Assembly (NCBI GenBank): GCA_921293015.1
Contig: OV121090.1
Location: 4,774,001 to 4,838,000, forward strand
Reading direction: 5' to 3'
Origin: Phorcus lineatus
Lineage: Eukaryota > Mollusca > Gastropoda > Trochida > Trochidae
Length of the DNA: 64,000 nt
This document shows, in pieces, positions 10,801 to 20,534 of this stretch. The position numbers were made by a program, and so were the translations under genes. Position 1 is the first letter of the stretch. Every line of letters starts with the position of its first letter. The notes under the pieces are model-generated. The model saw only the letters and a program-made list of their open reading frames with translations. It ran no database searches and was not told the origin of the DNA.

Positions 10801-11281
10801 AAGTAATCATTCACATAGCAATTCAAGTGAAATTCATTCTCTATTCCTTTTACACATAGAGCACAAACTTTGATTGCAATTAATTCCCGCTCATTCTCAT
10901 TTCATTTTGAAATACCTGCTAATCCTTATAAAATATTTCGATGTTTTTTATTAGTCAAACATTCATAGATAAAGGAAGTTCATATTTGTCGTATTCAATT
11001 ACACCTATAGCGAAATAATTCCTATCCCGTCATATTTGGGTAAGATTCACAACTGAATTGTGTTGTTACAGGAGGAATTCAAGAGGTTATACACGCAGTT
11101 GGAGATGCTGAAACAGAGGAACATGAAGATTGGGAACCGCCATCTCCAGTACAAGCTGTCCGCCATGACAGAAGCGGCCCAGAAGGAGGATATACCAGAC
11201 TCTACCCCTTCCACTCCCAACCTTAATGGGAAGAGGATCATAATAAACCTTGACGATTACCACGAATCGACCAATGTATAG
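4732..11281 (+). CDS. GPR158/GPR179-like class C orphan GPCR, C-terminal part (five spliced exons, 5' partial)
   Basis: Five exons (4732-4800, 5338-5476, 7623-7734, 8103-8294, 11072-11281) join in frame through GT-AG introns and end at a TAG. The joined product of about 240 residues runs from an extracellular-loop segment with a C...DWWD motif, through ELLFLLWGV (a hallmark of the GPR158 group), to the last helices with HTQLTTTVTL, then a cytoplasmic tail with a KRLYTQLEML helix. In vertebrate GPR158 the matching post-TM7 coiled coil contacts RGS7-Gbeta5. The receptor should sit in the plasma membrane, with the ligand unknown from sequence. GABA-B receptors share the fold, but the motif wording fits GPR158 better. 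The cytoplasmic tail is only about 130 residues, much shorter than in vertebrate GPR158/179, and no VCPWE repeats are seen. Exons for the ectodomain and earlier helices were not found in 1-4731. Confidence 0.9.
4801..5337 (+). other. Receptor intron (537 bp)
   Basis: Bounded by gtacgg at 4801 and ctttcag ending at 5337; phase 1. No internal feature was recognised. Confidence 0.75.
5338..5476 (+). CDS. GPR158-like receptor exon: transmembrane helices around ELLFLLWGV
   Basis: The acceptor is tctttcag at 5330-5337 and the donor is gtaaga at 5477. With the base carried from the previous exon it reads A-ELLFLLWGVRLCIVVRK, then APSEFNESRFISWAIYNEF, then LLSLFLNVS, leaving two bases (phase 2). The first hydrophobic block is a transmembrane helix, followed by a short intracellular segment with the PS.F.E.R pattern typical of GPR158, and then the start of the next helix with its conserved NE pair. 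An in-frame TAA just after the donor shows that splicing is required to continue. Confidence 0.92.
5477..7622 (+). other. Receptor intron (2.1 kb) with a 160-codon open frame
   Basis: Phase 2 intron, gtaaga to gtttcag. It contains an open frame at 5986-6468 (+) of 160 codons with several cysteines near the end (ICTCCYECGQYC). I cannot relate it to a known protein. The middle of that frame coincides with an imperfect inverted repeat (6186-6316), so it may be a transposon relic rather than a gene. Confidence 0.6.
6186..6316. repeat. Imperfect inverted repeat centred on ctctcgag words
   Basis: The left arm near 6186-6213 contains gcttctctcgagaatggtac and the right arm near 6290-6316 contains gtattaccctcgagagaaac, which is its approximate reverse complement over about 25 bp, with a spacer of about 75 bp. 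The left arm is preceded by atgttttatgct, a phrase also found in the perfect hairpin at 56836-56976 (gtgttttatgct). Possibly an eroded foldback element. Confidence 0.45.
7623..7734 (+). CDS. GPR158-like receptor exon: final transmembrane helix
   Basis: The acceptor is gttttgtttcag ending at 7622 and the donor gtgagt starts at 7735. The first base completes the ATG begun in the previous exon; the rest encodes 37 residues, including the segment LLYLVLFIHTQLTTTVTLAF and ending FLFGSK. This matches the GPR158 TM7 pattern (Y..HTHLTVTVT....PK), a hydrophobic helix with a polar HTQ/HTH turn and a lysine at the cytoplasmic end. It leaves phase 0. Two direct copies of gaaatatgtacgtttga lie just upstream in the intron (about 7547-7586). 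Confidence 0.92.
7735..8102 (+). other. Receptor intron (368 bp)
   Basis: Phase 0, gtgagt to attccag. The short open frames on both strands inside it look like chance. No internal feature. Confidence 0.75.
8103..8294 (+). CDS. GPR158-like receptor exon: proximal cytoplasmic tail
   Basis: The acceptor is ttccattccag ending at 8102 and the donor gtagtt is at 8295; the exon is phase 0 at both ends and encodes 64 residues. It starts CYVVMKSSGKE, just after the final helix, then a polar, Gln/Ser/Thr-rich linker (QQTQQQST, then TAMSTNASSNGYG) and an acidic end (DEAECESFLERDIQ). The composition suits a flexible cytoplasmic tail with possible phosphorylation sites. If the donor were not used, the frame would run 13 residues further to a stop, so intron retention would give a truncated tail without the coiled-coil helix. 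Confidence 0.87.
8643..9226 (+). repeat. 39-bp minisatellite, about 15 copies, in the last receptor intron
   Basis: Units of 39 bp built on cacaaagtcacacgtctagg then aacatgtatgacatagtgt repeat head to tail. Two main unit types alternate irregularly (cacacgtctagg and ctcaagtttggg), showing shuffling or higher-order duplication; the block around 8925-8990 reappears at about 9112-9178. Because 39 is a multiple of three, one plus-strand frame remains open for 185 codons (8678-9235), with a peptide unit like ASQSHTSRNMYDI. The first unit (8643-8680) has a one-base deletion, so the open frame begins at the second. The array lies between the exons at 8294 and 11072 and is probably intronic. Confidence 0.92.
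9236..10341. other. Receptor intron sequence, nothing recognised
   Basis: AT-rich intronic sequence between the minisatellite and the MITE. An 81-codon frame at 10109-10354 (+) runs into the MITE end and is probably chance. Confidence 0.5.
10342..10593. mobile_element. 252-bp MITE with TTAA target-site duplication
   Basis: The left end reads ttaa|gggtatagtcta (TTAA at 10338-10341) and the right end reads tagactataccc|ttaa (TTAA at 10594-10597). The 12-bp termini are perfect inverted repeats, 17 bp counting the TTAA and the adjacent c/g. A TTAA duplication is characteristic of piggyBac-type transposition, although the termini start GGG rather than the more usual CCC. There is no coding sequence inside. 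It sits in the last intron of the GPR158-like gene, 479 bp upstream of the terminal exon. Confidence 0.75.
10598..11071 (+). other. End of last receptor intron
   Basis: AT-rich sequence that ends in the acceptor of the terminal exon. Nothing else recognised. Confidence 0.55.
11072..11281 (+). CDS. GPR158-like receptor terminal exon: post-TM7 helix and stop codon
   Basis: The acceptor is ttgttacag at 11063-11071, phase 0; 69 codons follow to a TAG at 11279-11281. The exon starts EEFKRLYTQLEMLKQRNMKI and then GNRHLQYK, clearly like GPR158 DELKKLYAQLEIYK...NNPHLQKK, the helix reported to pack as a coiled coil behind TM7 and bind RGS7-Gbeta5. After it come a Ser/Thr/Pro stretch and an acidic C-terminus ending HESTNV. 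The last three residues (TNV) would fit a class I PDZ ligand only loosely (S/T-x-hydrophobic), which is inference. No long tail follows, so either this isoform is short or the family tail is short in this lineage. Confidence 0.92.
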   Translation, partial: EEFKRLYTQLEMLKQRNMKIGNRHLQYKLSAMTEAAQKEDIPDSTPSTPNLNGKRIIINLDDYHESTNV

Positions 11282-12515
11282 CGAAAGTGTGTGCCCGTGG
11301 TATCCAATGCAATAGTGCTATAAACATCTTGTCTTCTTTATGTGTGAGGTGTGTGTCTATCGTTTCTCGCCGTCGAGCACCCGATGTAGTATGCATCTAT
11401 AGCATCATGGTCATCTTTCTGAAGCATCTTGAATGGAAACTAGTTCAGTAAGACGGTTGACGTGTCATTCTTGGAGAATTGTCAGGGGAATGACATATCT
11501 GTGTGATTTTGTGACTCACAGTGAGTTCTTCAGTGTTCACGTTAGTTATCTCCAAGTAATAGTGTGTCTTTAAGACACCTGGTACCTGTGTTTCTTGAAT
11601 TGTGATATGAAGTAGATCGAATGGAAACTCGCTTCCATCATGAATACTCCTCAAACACCAGTACACAGCTACATCTAGAAGACTCTCTTTGACTGTTCCA
11701 CAATCCATGACCAGTATTACATCTTGATATCACCTAGAAAACGACAGCCCTTCTGATGTTTCTGACCAATCAGAAAAACTGCTTACTGTCAAAGCACAAA
11801 TGCACATCTACATGCCAGTTATTAAATAATAAAACACCACCATTGGACATTTGCCTTGAACGTGTTGTTTCAATTTTTAGAGACAGGCTGCGGGGTTTCT
11901 TGAGGTCTACAATACGTTTGTCCGTGAATAATCCATGTCTGCAAGATCCTTCCTTCTCGCAGACTGTGGTAAATTGATGGCGCTGACCCCTAGACCATTA
12001 AAGAACTAAAGGGCAAACTATTGTACATGATCCTTGACGAACACCCGTTGCAAAACTATAAGACAGTACAGAAAAGATGGAAAAAACGAGATTTGCATCT
12101 TGAACAAGTGTGATGTGTATATCCCTTCATTAATAAGCTATGATTATCATAGTCTATTCTACTTCTTACAATGTCAGTTAATCATTCATGTATTGTTTTT
12201 TGTTAATGCCATGTTGATAATTTTTATATTTTATCAGTACTCAAATTTTGTATTCGAATATTCGAAAATCGGTGTTTCTACATTATGATCTCTGCGTACA
12301 GCCAATCTGAAATATAGATTTCTATAGAAACAAGTGATAGTCTCTCAAAACGAAATGCTTCAAGTTGCCCCTGTATCATTATTGTTTTCAGTGTATCATT
12401 TACATTTGAACTGCGGTTTACAGGGTAAGTGATCTTCGCTTCGCGTGTTTCATGTGTAAAGATGTGATTTAGTTAAACTACAGAAGATGGACAATAAAAT
12501 TGACTTTGATCTTCC
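11282..12515 (+). other. Probable 3' UTR of the GPR158-like gene
   Basis: Non-coding sequence follows directly after the stop codon. It holds two AATAAA hexamers in the sense orientation, at 11828-11833 and 12493-12498. The second gives a UTR of about 1.2 kb and is the likelier end because the sequence becomes plainly AT-rich and repetitive soon after. An open frame of 87 codons on the minus strand (11445-11708) resembles no family I know and is treated as chance. Confidence 0.5.
12493..12498 (+). promoter_or_regulatory. Candidate polyadenylation signal AATAAA
   Basis: Canonical hexamer about 1.21 kb after the receptor stop codon. An earlier AATAAA at 11828-11833 is an alternative site. No transcript evidence is available, so usage is inferred. 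Confidence 0.4.
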
Positions 12516-15500
12516 ATACTTATGGTGCAATACGATTCATGTGTTTATTCGATGTATTTTTTGTGTATGGAGTTCTAAGTGTCAATATCTGAATATCATT
12601 AATGATTGCCTTTATTCATATAGTTGGATACATTTTAGAAGAGTGATTGTTGAATAACGTTGTAGGACTTAATCATTTTTAAACAAATGTTTCCGTGTCA
12701 TGATCATATGTTGATTCCACTCCTATCCTCAGGCCGAAATTTCTAGCTTTGGTTCAATTATTTTTTAGTTCAGTATGCCAGAAAGTTTTCACCTGCATTC
12801 CTTTATACACGATGTACCATTTGACATTTACGTATAATCAATTTCGACTTCATGTACATAGGTAACACTTATTTCAAGTGATCAAAAAATAGCATGGTGT
12901 AAGTATTTACGTGAAAAAACGTCTAGTGTATATACTATATGATATGTATATACGATGTGTGTTTCGGATAGCTAGAGGTGGTAAAACTATCACACTGTAC
13001 AATATACACGATTCTTATTCACAGTCTCCCGGGCACAGCTAGGAAATATAGTGTGCCAATGACTATAGTTGTGCAAACTTAGTTATTGGTATGAATATTA
13101 AGTTAGATTGTATCTAAAGTATTCAAGATTCATTGAAATATGGTAAAACACATAATTTACAAAATCACAGATTTAGTAGCAAATGTGAGACGTTTATCGT
13201 GTGCTTTTTTAACTGTATCTCATACAGTGGAAAATATTATATCGATACAACATCTAAATATAATACTATGTACCATACGCGTACGCAAAGTTACGACAAT
13301 AATGATTTCTCCTGCCATGTAATTCTGTGCAAGAGCATCGACCTATTTCGGTACTGATGGTGCGTAAATAATTATCTAGATATTGCTATATAAGTTATAC
13401 ATATGTACTTAATGCCGGGGACCAATCTTCATCTAATAAAATCATATATTGGTATGTTATGTGTTGTTGCTTCTATGTACAGAGGAGAAGAAGACCTCAC
13501 TGACATGAGGTACATGTTCGTGTTTTGGGATTGCACTTTCGTAGTCAAATTGGGATTACATCCCTGATAAAGGGAAACTGTGCATGTGATCAATACATGC
13601 TTGGAAACTTTACGGAGAACGTTTATTATCTCTGCTAATCTTTCGTCTTGAACTTGGGATATTTTTGTTATCACTTTATGATCTAAAAGTATAAACATAT
13701 TCTACAGAACATTGTCAGTGAATATCGCATTCGAATGCCTACGCCCTAAAGTTTTGGTATTTTGTACTTATTAATAATGTGACCTTGCAACCTAGTATCC
13801 TTGCGACCTTTGCAAATTCATGCGACAAAGAGGCCAAGCATCTGCTCATAAGCGACGGACGTAATGGTGGTGATCACGTCTATAGGAAAACACTGACAAA
13901 CCTGTGATACAACTGTTTATGTCGAGTTGTGTAAAAGAAATAGCCACTCTTTATTAATAATACGTACGCATATCACACAATCAACAGCTATAGAAACCTA
14001 ACAATGTTTTGCCAAACATACAATTTCGATAATACATTGTTCACTTGAAAGTCAATTTTGTACCTTGCAGCAGACAAAATATGATTTCAATGTTACTGTA
14101 GAGTACAAAAATACACAAGATTGTTATGAATTGATAAAACAAACAGTTTTCTAACAGGATATAATCAAATATTTCTAATCATCCCTGTTCGGGCGTTGAA
14201 AGTAATATTTTGCATTGCAAATGCATTTGATATTTTGGTTCAGCAAATTATTCTGAAGGGGTAAACTGCAACCATATGCATTTAGCAATATCCAATACAT
14301 GTTGCAATTATCTCATAGATAGTAAAGATAGCCTCAAAGCTGTTTAAGTGAAATTAAAGAGTTAAGATTCATATTGATTAAAAAAAAGTCTTTTCGAAGT
14401 TTTTTTATAAAAGGTAATTTACTGTGAATGTTTTCATGGATGCTCAAGGTAAAACAAAATGTTATAATCCATAATTTGTTTTTAATTTGCAAAAGATTTC
14501 TGATAACACTCATTCATTGTTCATGCTGGAAAAAGCGTGAACGGATTACGCGTTCTGTGTGCTAAAACAGTTTTCATTTATGAAAGATACAAAGCAACTG
14601 AGTAACTAATAACATTCAATTCATACAATGCTGAAAATGAATATTTCCCTATAACAAAACATTATTATATAATGCACATATGTACATATTATTTTGCCTA
14701 GTAATGATTGTTGTAACGCGAGTGTCCGTTCTTTTACATCTGTGACGACATTACATTTATTTCAGTGAGAATTCAAACACAGAATTCTAATACGTTATTG
14801 ATTCATACCGAATCTACTCTACTATTTCCGTTTAAAACTAATTTGGAAATTACTCTGGAACATTTTTTGTTTATTTTAGTTATTGAACCGCCAACTTCAG
14901 AAAACAAATACGAATAATCTTTTTAAAAAATCTATTCTTTAGTAAAACCTTAAGCAAAACAAAAAGCAAAAACGACTAATGTTGCCTATCAATCTATTGC
15001 TGTTATCATCACTCCTTATTACTTATAATTTGTTGATTTAGAATCTCTTAATTTTGTTTCAATTATTCCAATATACAAAGCAACAATTTAGTGTTCGATA
15101 TATTAAAAATGTATTAACGGATTTCTCCCACCAAAACATTTATATTTTCCAGCAAATATTGGGGCATTGGTAACGGGCATACACGCAAAATACATATTAA
15201 TCTGAGCACCTAGGAGAATTAAGAAAGTATAATGCCTTTGGCCATTAAAACTAAAATAGAAGGGTTCAACGAATCTAGTTTTCTACATATTTCCCTACAC
15301 TATCAGAGTCGAATATTAACGATATAACGATTTTTTTCTCTCGCATTTTCTCGTACAACATGCAACAGCGTTTGACTGTATCATCATACACTATTTCATT
15401 TCATCGAATAGCCAATAAGTTCTAAACGATTTCAGTTCCATTCACGATTCCATCTATCATTTTGAAGCCAACGGTTCCAATGTACTGTGAAACAGCACTA

Positions 15501-15984
15501 CGGACTTGGAGTTTGAAAGACAAAGTTGCAAGTACCATTTAATGTAAAGTAAATGTATAGGTAACTTAACAATTCTGCAACTAAAATTCTAAAAAAAATG
15601 ATTATGATGTTGGAGCAAGTTTTTTAGATGAATAGAGTGAACTCAAGAGAACGAAAGCAATTACCAACTGCATGACAATGCTTTTAATCAAAAGAAGCAG
15701 TTCTCAAATTAACATACCAAATTCAGACACCAAGTTGTGCGAATCAATTTCCCTACTTAGAATGATCAAAAGGTATTCATACCAAAATACCAAAGTACAT
15801 TCCTGAAAAGTTTTTTATCAAAATCACCTTATGTTGCCTTTACATCCTTAATGTTCTCTCAAAACGAAAATGTTATTCTCCATTTATCTTTATTTATCAA
15901 GCATAGTTAAAGACTTAGAGATGAACTGCTAAAAACTAGTAACTAAATTTTTCAACTGTCTTTTGTTGAATTGTATATTATTTG
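12516..15984. other. Intergenic, no recognisable feature
   Basis: Only short chance frames such as 13133-13357 (+) and 13429-13698 (-) are present. No conserved domain, splice-linked exons, RNA gene or ordered repeat was found. Confidence 0.45.
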
Positions 15985-16045
15985 TGTCTTCACTATTTGC
16001 ATGTACTTTTGTATGTGGGCCAGAGGCCCTAAATACAATAAACTC
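15985..16045 (+). mobile_element. Possible LINE 3' tail fragment
   Basis: The phrase tatgtgggccagaggcccta followed by aatacaataaac resembles the tail of the LINE copy at 36000-36646, which reads gtaaatgggcctgtggcctt followed by an AATAAA-type ending. Only about 60 bp is comparable, with no coding part preserved upstream, so this is a weak call. Confidence 0.35.
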
Positions 16046-19000
16046 TTTAACTTTGCCTTGACTTTGTGGGATTCGAAATGTCATCCTCAAAGTCAGACAA
16101 AACCGCCAGCACCAGTCTCGATATACATGAAGGTGTGGCAAGCTTTCAGTGCGATCAGTTATTTATTTTTCATTATTTTGACTAATAGGGAAGTATTATA
16201 ATTGGTTGATAATTTATTCGACAACCTAGATACAAACTGTCAAATTAGAACTCCGAACAACCTAGAATTGTTTTATGATGGGAAAATAGGAGACCCCTTC
16301 AAATTTGGCAAACTAAGCAATTTACCTCTAGATTACATCAGATTCTACACCCAGTTAATGCCAATAGTTTATAGCGTGTATAACTTGCATTTAAGAAAAA
16401 TAATGATTTTTTTTCTCAAAATATGCTTTGTGTCTATAGATTTATGTTCTTAATCTTTTTAGTTATGAGATGCAAAAAGCTCTCCTGCTATTGTATGTGT
16501 TTCAGTCTGATGTTATATAATGTTCTAGGACAAAATGCCTTTGCCGTTATAGATAGCAGTTTTTGTTCGCTGTAAGAACACGATGATTTTCGCAGGATGG
16601 CAAACAACCAATCACATTCGTTCTGAAAATTCCAGTCGTTTCAAATCAACCTTTCCTTAACCTAATGAATTTTAGAAGCAATTAAAGGAAATACGACGGG
16701 GAATTAATAAAAATTTGATTTCGAATATAATATTTTGGAACCGATTCTATGATTGATATTTTGGAGATGAATTCGGTTAAGTTATTTCATTTTAATTACT
16801 TAAATGGAATCCTATTTTCATAAAAACACTATCCTTTTAACATGATTTCGACAATTAAATGCTATTTTTCAGAAGCAGTTTAAATTAAAAGCCACAGCTA
16901 TGAACTATATTTCTCATATTTCTTCAGAGAAATTATTAGATTAATAAATTGCCAGTCCAAAGAACCAAACCTCTTTACTCAAAAGATATGATAGCCTGAT
17001 ATTAATATCAATATCTGAAATCAATTGAAATAAAACGAATTAGATTTGATAGCATTCCATTTTCAATTGGGTGAGGAAATTCATCAATTTTCCCATTCAA
17101 TTTACCACATGTGATTGATAATTTTAACCTAACTAACTACTGTGTTGATTTCTTGCATCATAAGAGATATGAGTTTTACTTGAATTAAACTTTTACGAGA
17201 TAGACAATTGCTTCCCAATAGTACAAAATGAAGTAAGTGCAAGCAAAGCTACTGAAAGCAACTTAACACGCTTGGGTACGCCGTTGTTGAGTCCTGGGGG
17301 TAGTATAGCCTTCAAATTCAAATTTGGGGTTTATTTTTTTCATTTATCCACTATATGATTATCATTAGATGATTACGTATCAGCAAAAAAGCCTATTTTA
17401 ATATTTCTTGCAATACATCTAACCATTTTATCATTTACCTGCTTTACCAACGTTACAAACTGAAACTCATCCAGAAAGATGTTTACAACGTTTAACAATC
17501 ATATTTCCGTATTACCGTATTGCTGGTACAACAAGCAAATTTTCATCATTTTCATTGTTAGTGTTATCAATATAAAACATTATTCATTCACATCTTTATC
17601 GTTTATCACCGTTTATTCCCTTAAAAATTAAGTTATTATTCTATTCAAAGGACTCCAATGAGTGATATTTGTTAATGAGTTAATTTAACTCATTGGTGAC
17701 GTAACAGCTGGAACTTTTGTACCCTAATGGTGTGACAAAGAAAACTAAAATATCAAAAAGAACTGTTATCACATTTCTTTCCACACACTGACGTCACACC
17801 TGCATGGTTGCATTTGGATTGGTGTGGTAAGTACACTACAGCAGTAAATAAACATATTGTATATACAATATACATTACACAATGCACGCCTCCTCACCCA
17901 CCCTCTTTTCAATAAAACACCGGAAACAACCGGGCATCGTCACTTGAAGATGCCTTGTGGTAGATGTTAGTAAGTTAAATTTGGCGCTGATACATTTTAA
18001 AAATGTATGTCCATATGATTTTATCGCTTTAGAAGGTCGGAAACTTTATATTTTCTCCTCACATGTCTTCCAATCTCACTTTGAGAAAAAGAGGTATTCC
18101 TCTTGTCAACTAATATCCGCTGGTGCCCTGAGAATGCCCTAAGGAAATTGCGACCGTGACACCTAAAAGGCTACAGAAGCCACACTTACTTTCCTGAACC
18201 CAAGTATAAAGATTCAATTCATTGAGAGCTTGGAACAGATTCAAGAAAATTAGAACACGTATTTCTTTTTTCTCTTTCGTAAAATGAAATTCACCAGGAC
18301 ATGAATATCTTGACATATGCGTGCAACATCAATTGCAAGATGTGGTCGAGATAACATATATGCAAAGCTGATTGTTATCGAACTGGCTCCAGTCTGTACA
18401 CAAAGGAGAAAAACATGGTTAAATATATATGTGATAGAAACAACATTCATGTACTGTTCAGTTTTAACCAATATCTGGTTTAAAGTTTTTTAAAACTGAA
18501 AATTATCGTTATACACCTACCATTGGTATTAATAGTTGATCTTCTTTGACAAGTTAGGGAGATCTGTTCCAGACAGAATTCTTGCAGATGGACAGAAAAA
18601 CATTGTAATTTCCAATCCTGCGCTGTATGGATTCGTCATTACACGTCTAGGAGTGGATCGGTGAATACAGATATGAAAAGGGACATCTGTTAAATATTTC
18701 TCCATATGTGTCTGTGCATTCCTGTATAAAAGCTCACCATCATAAGATGTAATGTTACTTTCTATAGATAGAAAATACTATTGATTAATTGTGCTTCCTC
18801 TTTATCTACTTAGCTCTTTTTCTGTTATCATCATAGCGTTTCAGACAAAAATACCCAATTATTTGGTTTTGTGTGATTCTTTCAGAACATAAGTGATGTA
18901 GAAGTATATTTGTTTCATTCACATTAACATTTGTATTCTATTATATAGCTGCTGATATCAAGCTGCGCTGCAGTAAGCACTCAGGTTTTCCTTCATTTGA

Positions 19001-20530
19001 TGTAATTCTTCTATACTCAGTTTTGTAACATTTTAACCCTCTTAAAGTCATTCGACGTAATTAGGTTATCCACCATTCTCACCCATGCCCAATCACAGTC
19101 AATCACAGGACAGGACAGGATAGACACAACTAGGAACGTGCACGTTTTCACATGGTCACTACTTTGTCATTAACCTACGACTTTCTTGACTCTTTTAAGT
19201 GCACAGTGTTCTGAACGTTACAGTTGAGGATGCAATATGTTATCTCTCTTAAGAATAGCAAGCATGTCAAAGTCACATTCACATTCATCCAATTAAAGCT
19301 GAAAATAAAACTATCTTATCTTTAGATCCTGCTTATTTGTTGACAGTTCGCTTGAGGTCCCAAAAAGCTTTTAAACAATCAAGCTCAAACCTTTCGATTT
19401 GTCATGTGATGACAAAAAATGCATGTTTTTTGTTTACCATCTAATTAGTCCGTTCGTCCGGGAAAGGGGTAACTGCCTTGATAATTATACTCCTTATACT
19501 ACCCATTTCTTTCAAATACATCTTTAAAAGGTTTGTTGTGCATTAATAGGACTTGTGGTTACTTACACTTTCGAATTACGTCTGAATATGTGTGGTTCAT
19601 TTACATTTAAGAGTTCAAAGTCAATATCGGCTAATGCACTACATTTACACATGTCAAAATTACCTAAATTCTCTTTTGTTTGGGTCCGTTGCAGCCTGAA
19701 TTTGACATAAACGGTGCCTAATTAGAAGTTTACAAAAAACATTTTGACTAGTCTCAAATGTTACTCTACGATGGCTTGTTATCAACTATCTTGAATTCAC
19801 ACCTATTTTCTTTATCGAAATGCACTACAAGATTTATGGATAAACTTCTAGAATGCCATTAAACGAGTTTAAAACGGTATAAGGATTTATATCAAAACGT
19901 CGCTATTACGTTAAAAAAAAGTTGAAAATAAAAGAGTTTTTTCTTCACCATTGAGATCACAACGTCATCGTCGTTATCATCAGTTTGTTGCTTTGTCGTC
20001 TAGCGTATGGTAACGTTTAACCATAGCAAATAGCAGTACCTATTGTTTAAACATAACGGTCACCTCTAATTAGTTTTTTGGTTTATTGACAACTCCCTGC
20101 TCAAGCTTCTCACCAAAATAATTACCTTAAAGTTCATCTGTTTATAGAAATTACGGAAAGCATGTTAGGGGGCCTAGAATATACCGTGGCTTGTCATTTA
20201 CTATTGTTGTTTAGAGTTCCTATATTTTTCTAACATTCATTAAGAATTCAGCACTATTCTTTTATCTTCTTTATTTTGCTATTTGGTCTTCATCAAGAGT
20301 TTGATAAACTTTACCTAAAACCTCTCAAGTCATTTTCTTTGACACATCAGTTGGTAGTAAAACTTTTCGATTGTAGCATATTATCAATAAACTTGATTTT
20401 TTAAATTCCATGTAAGTCTTTTGTCTAATTTACCATGAAAACTAAGGCATCATTTCAATGTTGTTTTAATTTACAAGTATTAATTGAAAAAAGGTTATGG
20501 AATTTATTCAATCAAATAATTACAACATTA
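16046..20530. other. Intergenic, no recognisable feature
   Basis: A short palindrome aatgagttaatttaactcat occupies about 17674-17694. The reading frames at 16202-16453 (+), 17957-18142 (+) and 18110-18471 (-) match nothing I know. No RNA gene or transposon coding sequence recognised. Confidence 0.45.
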
Positions 20531-20534
20531 CAAT

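Noticed and set aside
11445..11708. Minus-strand frame of 87 codons in the receptor 3' UTR
   Set aside because: No recognisable domain, start context or splice partner; it is more simply explained as chance in 3' UTR sequence.
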